Of a stretch of DNA of 64,000 nucleotides, positions 33,287 through 43,320 are shown in pieces. Position 1 is the first letter of the stretch. Every line of letters starts with the position of its first letter. Source of the DNA: Rhodoferax sp. (GTDB taxonomy: Bacteria; Pseudomonadota; Gammaproteobacteria; Burkholderiales; Burkholderiaceae_C); contig NZ_JAUSLE010000021.1 of NCBI RefSeq assembly GCF_030646845.1, positions 1-64,000 of the forward strand, in the 5' to 3' direction. A program made the position numbers and the translations under genes. The notes beneath the pieces were generated by a model. That model did not search any database and was not told the DNA's origin. It worked only from the letters and a program-made list of their open reading frames with translations.

Positions 33287-35011
33287 ATGACACCGGATTC
33301 TCAAGAATTTTGGCCACAGTCGGCGCAGCAGTTTCAGCAGACCTTGAGTGAGGGGTGGATCAAGGCATTCCAGTCTTTTCAGAACATGGATCTGGGCTCC
33401 GCAGGTGCCCCTCTGGCCGCTCCGACCAGCAAGCCCCCCCAGATCAGGTTTTCGCCCGAGAAGTTGCAGGAGTTGCAGCAGCAGTACCTCAAAGACGCCG
33501 CCGGCCTGTGGATGAAGAGCCTGCAGGGCGCAACGCCGCCCAGCGACAAGCGCTTTGCCGCGCAGGCCTGGAGCGCCAACCCGGTGGCGGCCTTTTCGGC
33601 GGCCGCCTACCTGCTCAACGCCCGTACCCTGATGGGCATGGCGGACGCCGTGGAGACGGATCCCAAGACCCGCGCCCGCATCCGTTTTGCGGTGGAGCAG
33701 TTGACGGCGGCGGCCGCACCGAGCAACTTCCTGGCGTTCAATGCCGAAGCGCAAGAGAAGGCGATCGAGACAAAAGGCGAGAGCATTGCCAAGGGCGTGC
33801 AGAACATGCTGCATGACCTGCGCCAGGGCCATGTGTCCATGACGGACGAAAGCGTGTTCGAGGTGGGCAAAAATGTGGCGACCACCGAGGGCGCCGTGGT
33901 GTTTGAGAATGACTTGTTTCAGCTGATTGAATACAAGCCGCTCACGGCCAAGGTATTCGAGAAACCTTTTCTGCTCGTTCCGCCGTGCATCAACAAGTTC
34001 TATATCCTGGACTTGCAGCCGGAAAACTCTCTCATTCGTTATGCCGTGTCCCAGGGCCACCGAACGTTCGTTGTGAGCTGGCGCAATCCCGATGCGTCGC
34101 TGGCCCACAAAACCTGGGACGACTACATTGAAGACGCTGTGATCAAAGCCATTGCGGTCACCCAGGACATCACGGCAGCCAAGACCATCAATGCCCTGGG
34201 CTTCTGTGTCGGCGGCACGATGCTGGGCACGGCGCTGGCGGTACTGGCCGCGCGGGGGGAGAAGCCGGTGGCCAGTGCCACCTTCCTCACGTCCCTGCTG
34301 GATTTCACCGATACCGGAATTCTGGATGTCTTCATAGACGAATCCTTTGTCAAGTATCGCGAAAAAGAGATGGGCAAGGGCGGCTTGATGAAGGGGCAGG
34401 ATCTGTCAAGCACCTTCAGCTTCCTGCGGCCCAATGACCTGGTGTGGAACTACGTGGTGGGCAACTACCTCAAGGGAGAGACACCGCCACCGTTCGACCT
34501 GCTGTACTGGAACAGCGATTCCACCAATCTGCCGGGTCCTTTCTACGCCTGGTATCTGCGCAACACCTACCTGGAAAACAACCTGGTCAAGCCCGGCAAG
34601 ACGGTCGTTTGTGGTGAGAAAGTGGATTTGCGCACCGTCGACATGCCGGTCTACATCTACGGCTCACGCGAAGACCACATTGTTCCCATTGGCGGTGCCT
34701 ATGCCTCTACCCAACACCTGCCGGGAAAAAAGCGTTTTGTGATGGGTGCATCCGGTCACATTGCAGGCGTGATCAATCCACCGGCCAAGAACAAGCGCAG
34801 CCACTGGATTCGTGAAGACGGCAAGTTGCCCAAAACTCATGCTGATTGGCTGGCCGGGGCCACCGAGTACCCCGGCAGCTGGTGGACCGATTGGGCCCAA
34901 TGGCTCAAAGCCCACGCGGGCAAACAAATTCCTGCGCCCAAGACCTATGGCAAGGGTAAATACAAGGCGATCGAAGCCGCGCCCGGTCGCTACGTCAAGG
35001 CAAAAGCCTGA
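33287..35011 (+). CDS. phaC: Class I poly(3-hydroxyalkanoate) synthase
   Basis: A 574-residue class I PHA synthase that polymerises 3-hydroxyacyl-CoA on granules. The lipase-like box GFCVGGTMLG carries the catalytic Cys (about residue 308). GSREDHIVPIGGAYAS provides the catalytic Asp and FVMGASGHIAGVINPP the His. The N-terminal ~200 residues are the variable PHBC_N domain. The 104 bases upstream contain TATAAC (33270-33275) as a possible -10. phaA begins 65 bases after the stop and phaB follows, a complete PHB operon. Confidence 0.96.
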   Translation: MTPDSQEFWPQSAQQFQQTLSEGWIKAFQSFQNMDLGSAGAPLAAPTSKPPQIRFSPEKLQELQQQYLKDAAGLWMKSLQGATPPSDKRFAAQAWSANPVAAFSAAAYLLNARTLMGMADAVETDPKTRARIRFAVEQLTAAAAPSNFLAFNAEAQEKAIETKGESIAKGVQNMLHDLRQGHVSMTDESVFEVGKNVATTEGAVVFENDLFQLIEYKPLTAKVFEKPFLLVPPCINKFYILDLQPENSLIRYAVSQGHRTFVVSWRNPDASLAHKTWDDYIEDAVIKAIAVTQDITAAKTINALGFCVGGTMLGTALAVLAARGEKPVASATFLTSLLDFTDTGILDVFIDESFVKYREKEMGKGGLMKGQDLSSTFSFLRPNDLVWNYVVGNYLKGETPPPFDLLYWNSDSTNLPGPFYAWYLRNTYLENNLVKPGKTVVCGEKVDLRTVDMPVYIYGSREDHIVPIGGAYASTQHLPGKKRFVMGASGHIAGVINPPAKNKRSHWIREDGKLPKTHADWLAGATEYPGSWWTDWAQWLKAHAGKQIPAPKTYGKGKYKAIEAAPGRYVKAKA

Positions 35012-35076
35012 CCCTTTGATCGGTTGGGGACAGAACCGGTCTGTTCCGCCTTATTTGTTACCAAAGGAGAGAAAAA

Positions 35077-36255
35077 ATGGAAGACATCGTTATCGTTTCA
35101 GCCGCTCGCACCGCCGTCGGCAAATTCGGCGGAGCCCTCGCCAAAATCCCCGCGACCGAGCTTGGCGCGGCGGTCATCAAGGATTTGATGGCCCGCACGG
35201 GATTGGGCGTTGACCAGATCGGTGAAGTCATCATGGGCCAGGTGCTGGCGGCCGGTGCCGGCCAGAACCCGGCGCGCCAGGCGCTGATCAAGAGTGGCCT
35301 GGCGAAGGAAACCCCGGCGCTGACCATCAATGCCGTGTGCGGCTCGGGCCTCAAGGCCGTGATGCTGGCTGCGCAAGCGGTGGCCTATGGTGACAGCGAT
35401 ATTGTCATCGCCGGTGGCCAGGAGAGCATGAGTTCCTCGCCCCATGTCTTGCTGGGCTCACGTGATGGCCAGCGCATGGGTGACTGGAAGATGATCGACT
35501 CCATGATCGTTGACGGCCTGTGGGACGTCTACAACCAGTACCACATGGGCATCACGGCCGAGAACGTGGCCAGGCAATACGGCATCACGCGCGAAATGCA
35601 GGACGCCCTGGCCCTGGCCAGCCAGCAAAAGGCCGCAGCCGCCCAGGACGCCGGCAAGTTCAAGGACGAGATCGTGCCTTTCAGCATTGCCCAGAAGAAG
35701 GGCGACCCCATCGTCTTCGCGGCCGACGAATACCTCAACCGCAAGACCAATGCCGAAGCCCTGGCCGGTCTGCGCCCCGCCTTTGACAAGGCCGGTGGCG
35801 TGACAGCGGGTAACGCGTCCGGCCTGAACGATGGTGCGGCCGCCGTGATGGTGATGACCGCCAAGAAAGCGGCGGCACTGGGGCTCAAGCCGCTGGGTCG
35901 TATTGCCAGCTTTGCCACCAGTGGTCTGGACCCCGCTTTCATGGGCATGGGTCCGGTGCCGGCATCGCAAAAGGCGCTGGCTCGAGCTGGCTGGAAAGCC
36001 GCTGACCTGGACCTGCTTGAAATCAACGAAGCCTTCGCGGCGCAAGCCTGTGCAGTGAACAAGGAAATGGGCTGGGACACTTCCAAAGTCAACGTCAATG
36101 GTGGCGCGATCGCCATCGGGCACCCGATCGGTGCGTCCGGTTGCCGCATCCTGGTAACGCTACTGCATGAAATGCAGCGGCGCGATGCCAAAAAGGGAAT
36201 TGCCAGCCTGTGTATCGGCGGTGGCATGGGGGTTGCCCTAACTATCGAGCGCTGA
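35077..36255 (+). CDS. phaA: Acetyl-CoA acetyltransferase (beta-ketothiolase)
   Basis: A 392-residue thiolase that condenses two acetyl-CoA into acetoacetyl-CoA. The acyl-accepting Cys is in INAVCGSGLKAVMLAA (about residue 88). EINEAFAAQACAVNKEMG, AIGHPIGASGCRILVTLLHE and the C-terminal CIGGGMGVAL supply the remaining catalytic His and Cys. AAAGGAGAG precedes the ATG. It feeds phaB and phaC in the same operon. Confidence 0.96.
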   Translation: MEDIVIVSAARTAVGKFGGALAKIPATELGAAVIKDLMARTGLGVDQIGEVIMGQVLAAGAGQNPARQALIKSGLAKETPALTINAVCGSGLKAVMLAAQAVAYGDSDIVIAGGQESMSSSPHVLLGSRDGQRMGDWKMIDSMIVDGLWDVYNQYHMGITAENVARQYGITREMQDALALASQQKAAAAQDAGKFKDEIVPFSIAQKKGDPIVFAADEYLNRKTNAEALAGLRPAFDKAGGVTAGNASGLNDGAAAVMVMTAKKAAALGLKPLGRIASFATSGLDPAFMGMGPVPASQKALARAGWKAADLDLLEINEAFAAQACAVNKEMGWDTSKVNVNGGAIAIGHPIGASGCRILVTLLHEMQRRDAKKGIASLCIGGGMGVALTIER

Positions 36256-36296
36256 TTTCGCGTTCACAATGGGCTTTTAACAAGGAGGAACAAATC

Positions 36297-37034
36297 ATGA
36301 GCCAAAAAGTAGCATACGTCACCGGAGGCATGGGTGGCATTGGAACCGCCATCTGCCAGCGCCTGCACAAGGACGGATTCAAGGTCATCGCGGGCTCCGG
36401 CCCCACACGTGACCATGCCAAATGGCTGGCCGAGCAGAAGGCGTTGGGCTACACCTTCTACGCCTCGGTGGGCAACGTCGGCGATTGGGATTCCACCGTT
36501 GAAGCCTTCACCAAGGCCAAGGCAGAGCATGGCGCCATTGACGTGCTGGTGAACAATGCTGGCATTACGCGCGACCGCATGTTCGTGAAGATGACCCGTG
36601 AGGACTGGGATTCGGTGATCGAGACCAACCTGAATTCCATGTTCAACGTCACCAAGCAGGTGGTGGCCGACATGGTGGAAAAAGGCTGGGGCCGCATCAT
36701 CAACATCAGCTCCGTGAATGGCGAAAAGGGCCAGGCCGGGCAGACCAACTATTCGGCAGCCAAAGCCGGCATGCACGGCTTCAGCATGGCGCTGGCGCAG
36801 GAACTGGCCACCAAGGGCGTGACCGTCAACACCGTGAGCCCGGGTTACATCGGCACCGACATGGTCAAGGCGATTCGCCAGGACGTGCTCGACAAGATCG
36901 TCGCCACGGTGCCGGTCAAGCGTCTGGGCGAGCCCAGCGAGATTGCCTCCATCATCGCCTGGTTGGCGTCTGAAGAAGGTGGTTACGCCACTGGCGCCGA
37001 TTTCTCGGTGAACGGCGGTTTGCACATGGGCTGA
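36297..37034 (+). CDS. phaB: Acetoacetyl-CoA reductase
   Basis: A 245-residue NADPH-dependent short-chain dehydrogenase. VTGGMGGIGTAICQRL is the cofactor loop, INISSVNGEKGQAGQTNYS with YSAAKAG the Ser-Tyr-Lys active site, and NTVSPGYIGTDMV the family stretch. It makes (R)-3-hydroxybutyryl-CoA for PhaC. AAGGAGGAA precedes the ATG at 36297; the longer frame from 36210 overlaps phaA and is not used. A strong terminator follows 23 bases after its stop. Confidence 0.96.
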   Translation: MSQKVAYVTGGMGGIGTAICQRLHKDGFKVIAGSGPTRDHAKWLAEQKALGYTFYASVGNVGDWDSTVEAFTKAKAEHGAIDVLVNNAGITRDRMFVKMTREDWDSVIETNLNSMFNVTKQVVADMVEKGWGRIINISSVNGEKGQAGQTNYSAAKAGMHGFSMALAQELATKGVTVNTVSPGYIGTDMVKAIRQDVLDKIVATVPVKRLGEPSEIASIIAWLASEEGGYATGADFSVNGGLHMG

Positions 37035-37050
37035 TGCCCTTAGCAGGTAT

Positions 37051-37078
37051 AAAAAAACCCGCCAAGGCGGGTTTTTTT
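37051..37078. terminator. Bidirectional terminator between phaB and the ABC-F gene
   Basis: Seven A, stem CCCGCC (37058-37063), AA, GGCGGG (37066-37071) and seven T. With A-T pairing the stem extends further. It ends the phaCAB transcript and, on the other strand, the ABC-F transcript whose stop is at 37097. Confidence 0.92.
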
Positions 37079-37096
37079 ATTTTGAGTGAGCGCTGG

Positions 37097-39049
37097 TCAA
37101 GCCGACTGCGCTTCCAGCTTGCCAGACACCGTCAACCACTGTTCTTCGAGGCTTTGCAGCTCATCGTTGACGGTTTTCAGGCGTTTGCCGAAGTCGGCGA
37201 TTTCGGTCGGGTGATGGGCCGTGCTCAGGTGGCCCTCCAGTGACGCACCTTCGCCGTTGAGCACGGCCATGCGCGCTTCCACCTCTTCCAGTTGGCGCTT
37301 GAGTGAGCCCGTCGGGGCCGGCTTGGCCTTGGCCGGTGACGGCGCTGCGGCAAGGGCCTTGCGTTCGGCCTTGGCTGCGCTGCTGCTGGCCTCCTTGATG
37401 GCTTCGCGTTGGCGCTTGGCTTCATCCAGCAGGTAGCGCTGGTAGTCATCCAGGTCGCCGTCAAACGGGGCCACGCCACCGCGCGAGACCATCCAGAATT
37501 CGTCGCACACGGAACGAAGCAGGGCGCGGTCATGGCTGACCAGCATCACGGTGCCTTCAAATTCATTGAGCGCCATGGCGAGCGCCTCACGGGTGGCCAG
37601 GTCCAGGTGGTTGGTGGGCTCATCGAGCAGCAGCAGATTGGGACGCTGCCACACGATCATGCACAGCACCAGACGGGCTTTTTCGCCGCCGCTCATGCTG
37701 CCTACGGCCTGCTTGACCATGTCACCGCCGAAATTGAAGGTGCCCAGGAAACTGCGCAGATCCTGTTCGCGCGTCGCCTGGCCTGCAATTTTGCCGGCGG
37801 CGGTCATGTCCTTGACCAGTCGGATCATGTGTTCCAGGGGGGTATCGGTCGGGCGCAGCACATCGAGTTCCTGCTGGGCAAAGTAGCCGATGTTGAGGCC
37901 CTTGCCTTCGGTCAGCTCGCCGCCGATGGGCTGCAAATCACGGGCGATCGTTTTCACCAGCGTTGATTTACCCTGACCATTGGCACCCAGAATGCCGATG
38001 CGCTGGCCGGCCAGCACCGAACGGCTGACGTTGTTCACGATCACCGTCGGCGGCGTGCCTTCAGGGGAACCTTCCGGTGGCGGATAACCAAAGCTCACGC
38101 CGGTCATCGACAGCATCGGGTTAGGCAGGTTGGCCGGTTCCTTGAATTCAAAGGTGAAGTCCGCGTCCGCCAGCAACGGCGCGATTTTCTCCATGCGATC
38201 CAGTGCCTTGACCCGGCTTTGCGCCTGTTTCGCCTTGCTGGCCTTGGCCTTGAAGCGGGCGATGAATTTTTGCAGGTGGGCAATTTTGTCCTGCTGTTTG
38301 GCGAAGGCGTTTTGCTGCAAGGTCATCTGCTCGGCACGCATGTCTTCAAACTTGCTGTAGTTGCCGCCGTAACGCACCAGCTTGCCGGCGTCGATGTGCA
38401 GGGTGACGTTGGTTACCGCATCCAGAAACTCGCGGTCATGGCTGATGACGACCATCGTGCCTTCATACTTCTTGAGCCAGGCTTCCAGCCAGACCAGCGC
38501 GTCCAGGTCCAGGTGATTGGTGGGCTCGTCCAGCAGCAGCAGGTCGGACGGGCACATCAGTGCGCGCGCCAGTTGCAGGCGCATGCGCCAGCCGCCGGAG
38601 AAACTGTTGACCGGGTTGGTGAGTTCGGTGGTCTTGAAACCCAGGCCCAGGATCAGCGCCTGGGCGCGCGCCGGCGCATCGTGCGCACCGGCGTCCTGCA
38701 GCGCCATGTAGGCGTGGGCCATGCGGTCATAGTCGTCGGTGGCCTCGGCGGCGGTCACCTCATTTTGTGCAGCCAACAGCGAGGTGTCACCTTCAACCAC
38801 GAAGTCAGTGGCGCTTTGCTCGGTCTCCGGCATGTCTTGGGCCACCTGGCCCATGCGCCATTGGCTGGGAATGAAATATTCACCCCCGTCTTCGTGCAGC
38901 GTGCCATTGAGCAGCGCAAACAGCGAGGACTTGCCAGCCCCATTGCGGCCCACCAGACCCACTTTCTCGCCCGGATTGATGGTGACGGTGGCACTGTCGA
39001 GCAGCAGCTTGGCACCGCGGCGCAGGATGACGTTTTTGAGGGTTATCAC
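37097..39049 (-). CDS. ABC-F family ATPase (translation factor-like, Uup/YheS group)
   Basis: A 650-residue protein with two ABC domains and no membrane segment. Walker A motifs are GRNGAGKSSLFALL and GANGQGKSTLVKTI; signature motifs are FSGGWRMRLQLARAL and MSGGEKARLVLCM; Walker B regions are LLLLDEPTNHLDLDAL and LLLLDEPTNHLDLATR. A charged linker joins the domains, and a coiled-coil-like C-terminus (LKRQLEEVEARMAVLNGEGA) follows an Ala/Pro/Lys stretch. ABC-F proteins act on stalled ribosomes. Length and tail fit YheS or Uup; I cannot separate these. Confidence 0.93.
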   Translation of the reverse strand: MITLKNVILRRGAKLLLDSATVTINPGEKVGLVGRNGAGKSSLFALLNGTLHEDGGEYFIPSQWRMGQVAQDMPETEQSATDFVVEGDTSLLAAQNEVTAAEATDDYDRMAHAYMALQDAGAHDAPARAQALILGLGFKTTELTNPVNSFSGGWRMRLQLARALMCPSDLLLLDEPTNHLDLDALVWLEAWLKKYEGTMVVISHDREFLDAVTNVTLHIDAGKLVRYGGNYSKFEDMRAEQMTLQQNAFAKQQDKIAHLQKFIARFKAKASKAKQAQSRVKALDRMEKIAPLLADADFTFEFKEPANLPNPMLSMTGVSFGYPPPEGSPEGTPPTVIVNNVSRSVLAGQRIGILGANGQGKSTLVKTIARDLQPIGGELTEGKGLNIGYFAQQELDVLRPTDTPLEHMIRLVKDMTAAGKIAGQATREQDLRSFLGTFNFGGDMVKQAVGSMSGGEKARLVLCMIVWQRPNLLLLDEPTNHLDLATREALAMALNEFEGTVMLVSHDRALLRSVCDEFWMVSRGGVAPFDGDLDDYQRYLLDEAKRQREAIKEASSSAAKAERKALAAAPSPAKAKPAPTGSLKRQLEEVEARMAVLNGEGASLEGHLSTAHHPTEIADFGKRLKTVNDELQSLEEQWLTVSGKLEAQSA

Positions 39050-39178
39050 GGAAATCTTTTCGGTTGGAATGAAATTGTGGATCGACAGGCCGGACCTGAT
39101 CCGGCATCCATCGCTGGGCGCAGTGTTCTGTGAGTTGCAGGTCGAGCCCGCAATGACCGCCCGGGAAAACCCTTGATT

Positions 39179-40066
39179 TTAGGCCAATAGCGCGTCGCGG
39201 GTCAGCAGCAGCACCTGGTCCTCACCGGCGCTGGTTTCCAGCCAGATGGCTCCGAGCCGGGGAAAGGCCGCTTCAAAGTGCTCACGTTCGTTGCCAATCT
39301 CCAGCACCAGGACGCCATGTTCGCTCATGTGGGCGGGCGCCTCGCGCAAGAGACTGCGGATGAAGTCCATGCCGTCGCTGCCGCCAGCGGCGTTGCCGTC
39401 CAGCGCCAGGGCGGGCTCGGCGTGGTATTCGGCGGGCAGGGCGGCCATGCTGGTCGCATTGACGTAGGGCGGGTTGCACAGAATCAGGTCGTAGGGCCCA
39501 CGGACATTGGACAGGCCATCGGAGGCCAGCAGGCTGATGCGCTCCTGCAGGCCGTGCTTGTCGACGTTGATGCGGGCCACGGCCAGTGCGTCGGCCGAGA
39601 TGTCGGCCGCATCCACGCTCACGTCCGGATAGGTCATGGCGGCGAGCACCGCCAGGCTGCCATTGCCGGTACACAGGTCAAGCACACGACGGGTCGATTC
39701 ACTCAGCCAGTAGTCAATGGCGCCATTGACCAGCAACTCCGCGATGAAGGAACGCGGCACGATGGCGCGTTCGTCCACGTAGAACGGCACGCCCTGCAGC
39801 CAGGCTTCGCGGGTCAGGTAGGCGGCAGGCTTGCGCGATGTAATTCTTGCTATTAAAAGTGTAGCTATCTGCGCTTGTTTGTCGGGGGCTACAGGCTGAT
39901 TTGCCATAGAGTCCGGACCGTCCAGCGGCGTGTCGAGCGGCAGGCCCAGCTGCCATAAAACCAGCCACGCCGCTTCGTCAAATGCGTTGCTGGTGCCGTG
40001 GCCAAACGCCACGCCGGCATCTGTGAGCTGTCTGGCGCCTGCTTCGATCAGTTCCAGAATCGTCAT
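39179..40066 (-). CDS. prmB: Ribosomal protein L3 glutamine methyltransferase PrmB
   Basis: A 295-residue SAM-dependent methyltransferase. [20 protein letters not shown] is the SAM-binding motif and [14 protein letters not shown] the NPPY catalytic motif. The stretch [18 protein letters not shown] is typical of PrmB/PrmC, and its position downstream of dapE plus overall N-terminus favour PrmB. It modifies a Gln of L3. Residues about 54-73 ([20 protein letters not shown]) are encoded by dispersed repeat copy D and lie in the N-terminal helical domain. Its ATG overlaps the dapE stop by four bases. Confidence 0.9.
   Translation of the reverse strand: MTILELIEAGARQLTDAGVAFGHGTSNAFDEAAWLVLWQLGLPLDTPLDGPDSMANQPVAPDKQAQIATLLIARITSRKPAAYLTREAWLQGVPFYVDERAIVPRSFIAELLVNGAIDYWLSESTRRVLDLCTGNGSLAVLAAMTYPDVSVDAADISADALAVARINVDKHGLQERISLLASDGLSNVRGPYDLILCNPPYVNATSMAALPAEYHAEPALALDGNAAGGSDGMDFIRSLLREAPAHMSEHGVLVLEIGNEREHFEAAFPRLGAIWLETSAGEDQVLLLTRDALLA
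39847..39903 (+). repeat. Dispersed element, copy D, inside prmB
   Basis: The plus strand reads TTGCTATTAAAAGTGTAGC, then CTGCGCTTGTTTGTCGGGGG and CTACAGGC. prmB, on the minus strand, reads it as [16 protein letters not shown], in the same frame relative to the element as copies C, E and G. Confidence 0.85.
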
Positions 40067-41238
40067 GGCGTCAGGCGCGTGGCCAGGTTTTCCAGCACCC
40101 GCCGGTAAATATTCTTGATGGGCTCAATATCTGCCACGGCCAGATGTTCGTCAATTTTGTGGATGGTGGCGTTGGGCGGCCCCAATTCGATCACCTGGGG
40201 GCAGATCTTGGCGATGAAGCGGCCGTCGCTGGTGCCGCCCGTGGTGGACAGCACGGTGTCAATACCGGTCTCAAGCTTGATGGCATCGACCACCGCCTGC
40301 ACCAGCGTGCCAGGCGTCGTGAGAAAAGGCAGGCCGCCGACTGTCCACGCCAGTTCATAGTCAAGCGCGTGCCGGTCCAGGACCGTCTGCAACCGTGCCT
40401 GAAGACTCTCAGGTGTCGACTCGGTGCAAAAGCGGAAATTGAAGTCAAGCACCACGGTGCCGGGAATCACATTGCTGGCACCGGTGCCGCCGTGGATGTT
40501 GCTGACCTGCCAGGTGGTGGGCGGAAAGAAAGCGTTGCCCTTGTCCCATTCGATGGTCACCAGCTCTGCCAGGGCGGGTGCGATCAGATGAATGGGATTT
40601 TTTGCCAGGTGCGGGTAGGCAATGTGACCCTGAACGCCCTTGACGGTGAGACGCCCGCTCATGGTGCCGCGGCGGCCGTTCTTGATCATGTCGCCGCTGC
40701 GCTCAACCGACGTGGGTTCACCGACGATGCAATAGTCGATGGTCTCGCCACGGGCCTTGAGGGCTTCGCAAACAATGACCGTGCCATCGGTGGCGGGGCC
40801 TTCTTCGTCGCTGGTCAGCAAGAAGCCAATCGACAAGGCGGCGTCAGGCTGCGCCGCCAGGAACTCTTCAACTGCGACGACAAACGCCGCCAGTGACGTT
40901 TTCATGTCGCTGGCACCCCGCCCATACAGCTTGCCGTCTCGATGTGTGGGCGTGAACGGGTCGCTGTGCCACTGGTCCAGTGGTCCCGTTGGCACGACAT
41001 CGGTGTGACCGGCAAACACTATCAATTCAGTAGCGCTTCCCGCTTGTTTGGCGGGGGCTCCAGCCCTTTTTGCCCATAAATTCGTGACACGGAAGTGGTC
41101 TGGCCCGCTGGTGATGGTTTCACAGACAAAACCCAGGGGCCCCAGGCGGGCCGCAATGATGTCCTGACAGCCCGCATCATCCGGTGTGAGCGATGGGCGG
41201 GAAATCAACTGTTCGGTAAGGCGCAGCGTGCTTGACAT
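40063..41238 (-). CDS. dapE: Succinyl-diaminopimelate desuccinylase
   Basis: A 391-residue zinc peptidase-fold enzyme of the lysine/peptidoglycan pathway. [17 protein letters not shown] holds the first metal His, [16 protein letters not shown] the bridging Asp and [14 protein letters not shown] the catalytic Glu. The C-terminal [20 protein letters not shown] completes the set. Residues about 55-74 between the conserved NLWA and VFAGH segments are encoded by dispersed repeat copy E ([18 protein letters not shown]). It overlaps prmB by four bases and follows pilU by 26 bases. Confidence 0.95.
   Translation of the reverse strand: MSSTLRLTEQLISRPSLTPDDAGCQDIIAARLGPLGFVCETITSGPDHFRVTNLWAKRAGAPAKQAGSATELIVFAGHTDVVPTGPLDQWHSDPFTPTHRDGKLYGRGASDMKTSLAAFVVAVEEFLAAQPDAALSIGFLLTSDEEGPATDGTVIVCEALKARGETIDYCIVGEPTSVERSGDMIKNGRRGTMSGRLTVKGVQGHIAYPHLAKNPIHLIAPALAELVTIEWDKGNAFFPPTTWQVSNIHGGTGASNVIPGTVVLDFNFRFCTESTPESLQARLQTVLDRHALDYELAWTVGGLPFLTTPGTLVQAVVDAIKLETGIDTVLSTTGGTSDGRFIAKICPQVIELGPPNATIHKIDEHLAVADIEPIKNIYRRVLENLATRLTP
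41017..41072 (+). repeat. Dispersed element, copy E, inside dapE
   Basis: The plus strand reads CTATCAATTCAGTAGC, then CCCGCTTGTTTGGCGGGGG and CTCCAGCC. dapE reads it on the minus strand as [16 protein letters not shown], in the shared frame. The hairpin arms are less complementary than in other copies. Confidence 0.8.
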
Positions 41239-41264
41239 TATTTTCTTGACCGGTGTGACGGCGA

Positions 41265-42437
41265 TCAGTGGGTCACGTCCAGCGTGATTTCGGTGAACGA
41301 CGGATGGTCATCCGGGTCCTCAAGCTGTTCCTCGGCTTTGGCACGGGCGCCAAAGTCGTTTTGCAGTCGCCACATCAGATTGGTGGGCGAGTCGGAATTG
41401 GCCAGCCCCTCCTTGCGGTCCACAACGCCATCCACGATCAGGCGGGCAATGTCCTGCTCGAACGTCTGGCCGCCTTCTGCCATGGACTTTTCCATGGCTT
41501 CTTTCACACCCGAGAAATCACCTTTTTCAATCAACCCGGCAATCAGGTTGCTGTTGAGCATCACCTCGACGGCGGGCACGCGCCCGCCGGTGGTTGTGCG
41601 CAACAGACGCTGCGACACAATGGCATTCATGGCAGAGGCCAGGTCGCCCAGCATGGTGTTACGGACCTCCACCGGGTAAAAGCCCAGGATGCGGTTGAGC
41701 GCCTGGTAGCTGTTGTTGGCGTGCATCGTGGCCAGGCACAAATGGCCCGTTTGGGCGTAGGCAATGGCCGCCGACATGGTTTCACGGTCGCGGATTTCGC
41801 CAATCAGGATCACGTCCGGGGCCTGCCGCAGCGCATTCTTGAGTGCAAGCTGGGTCGACTGGGTATCCGTGCCGACTTCGCGTTGGTTGATCACCGAGCG
41901 GTTGTTCTTGAACAGGAATTCAATCGGGTCTTCAATCGTGAGGATGTGGCCGGACGCATTCTGGTTGCGGTGATCGATGATGGAGGCCAGGGTTGTGCTT
42001 TTGCCGGCCCCGGTGGCCCCCACCATCAGCAGCAGCCCCCGCTTTGCCATGATCAGTTCACCCAGAATCAGGGGCACTGACAGTGTGGCCAGCGGCGGAA
42101 TGTCCATCGCGATGAAACGGATCACCGCTGCAATGGAGCCGCGCTGGCGCATGGCGCTGATACGGAACCGGCCCACACCTGCCATGGGCCAGCCCATGTT
42201 CAGTTCGTTCATTTCCTCCAGCTCTTCGATGCGCTCGGGTGGCAGGATCTCGGCCAGCAAATTGAGTGGCGCGTCGGGGGGAAGAATCTGGCTGTTGATG
42301 GGAACGCACTGACCGTTGATCCGGATCAGGGCCGGCGAATGGGCCGACAGATAGACGTCAGAAGCCTTTTTTTCGCTCATCAAGCGAAGAATTCGCTCCA
42401 TCGTGCCCGATGTAACCGATCCGCCATTGGTTGCCAT
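41265..42437 (-). CDS. pilU: Type IV pilus retraction-type ATPase PilU
   Basis: A 390-residue PilT/PilU-family AAA ATPase. Walker A is [14 protein letters not shown], the Asp box [12 protein letters not shown], Walker [16 protein letters not shown] and the His box [17 protein letters not shown]. The extended C-terminus ([20 protein letters not shown]) fits PilU better than PilT. It powers pilus retraction at the inner membrane. It is placed oddly between dapD and dapE, with no other pilus gene in the window; I believe this placement recurs in related bacteria, so it may be ancient. Confidence 0.9.
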   Translation of the reverse strand: MATNGGSVTSGTMERILRLMSEKKASDVYLSAHSPALIRINGQCVPINSQILPPDAPLNLLAEILPPERIEELEEMNELNMGWPMAGVGRFRISAMRQRGSIAAVIRFIAMDIPPLATLSVPLILGELIMAKRGLLLMVGATGAGKSTTLASIIDHRNQNASGHILTIEDPIEFLFKNNRSVINQREVGTDTQSTQLALKNALRQAPDVILIGEIRDRETMSAAIAYAQTGHLCLATMHANNSYQALNRILGFYPVEVRNTMLGDLASAMNAIVSQRLLRTTTGGRVPAVEVMLNSNLIAGLIEKGDFSGVKEAMEKSMAEGGQTFEQDIARLIVDGVVDRKEGLANSDSPTNLMWRLQNDFGARAKAEEQLEDPDDHPSFTEITLDVTH

Positions 42438-42464
42438 GGTTCAGCCTTCGTTCTGTTGAAAGTA

Positions 42465-43289
42465 TCAGTCGCGCAGCAAGTCGTTCAGGCTGGTCTTGGC
42501 GCGTGTTTGCGCGTCCACCCGCTTGACAATGATCGCCGCGTACAGGCTGTACTTGCCGTCCGCCTTGGGCAGGTTGCCGCTGATGACCACAGAGCCGGCC
42601 GGGATGCGGCCATAGCTGACCGTGTCCGCAGCGCGGTCGTAAATGGGCGTGCTCTGACCGATGTAGACGCCCATGGAGATGACCGAGTTTTCTTCCACGA
42701 TCACGCCCTCGACGATTTCCGAGCGGGCGCCGATGAAACAGTTGTCTTCGATGATGGTGGGGTTGGCCTGCATCGGCTCCAGCACGCCGCCGATGCCGAC
42801 GCCGCCGCTCAAATGCACGTTCTTGCCGATCTGGGCGCAGGACCCAACGGCCGCCCAGGTGTCCACCATGGTGCCTTCGTCCACGTAGGCCCCGATGTTG
42901 ACAAATGAGGGCATCAGGATCACACCCTTGGCCAGATAGCTGCCACGGCGCGCAACGGCCGGGGGCACCACGCGCACGCCGGTCGCCTTCAGGGCTTCTT
43001 CGTCGAGGTGGGCGAATTTGGTCTGGACCTTGTCGTAGAAGGCCAGGTCGCCTGCTTTCATGACCTCGTTGTCTTTGAGACGAAAGCTCAGCAACACCGC
43101 TTTCTTGATCCACTGGTGCGTGGTCCACTGGCCGACACCTTCCCGGGTGGCGACGCGCAGAGCGCCCGAGTTGAGCTGGGAAATGACATGCTCCACCGCG
43201 TCGGCGACTTCCCTGGAGGCGGACTTGACGGAAATATTGGCGCGGTCTTCCCACGCGGCGTCGATGATGTTTTGCAGTTGCTGGGTCAT
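42465..43289 (-). CDS. dapD: 2,3,4,5-tetrahydropyridine-2,6-dicarboxylate N-succinyltransferase
   Basis: A 274-residue trimeric left-handed beta-helix acyltransferase, the usual DapD length. The hexapeptide region shows [39 protein letters not shown] and [20 protein letters not shown]. It succinylates tetrahydrodipicolinate in the lysine/DAP pathway. ATG 43289 matches the family start [14 protein letters not shown]; the longer frame overlaps dapC and is not used. dapC precedes it by 31 bases. Confidence 0.96.
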   Translation of the reverse strand: MTQQLQNIIDAAWEDRANISVKSASREVADAVEHVISQLNSGALRVATREGVGQWTTHQWIKKAVLLSFRLKDNEVMKAGDLAFYDKVQTKFAHLDEEALKATGVRVVPPAVARRGSYLAKGVILMPSFVNIGAYVDEGTMVDTWAAVGSCAQIGKNVHLSGGVGIGGVLEPMQANPTIIEDNCFIGARSEIVEGVIVEENSVISMGVYIGQSTPIYDRAADTVSYGRIPAGSVVISGNLPKADGKYSLYAAIIVKRVDAQTRAKTSLNDLLRD

Positions 43290-43320
43290 GAAGAGGATTC
43301 TTTCAGATGGGGGTTCAAGT

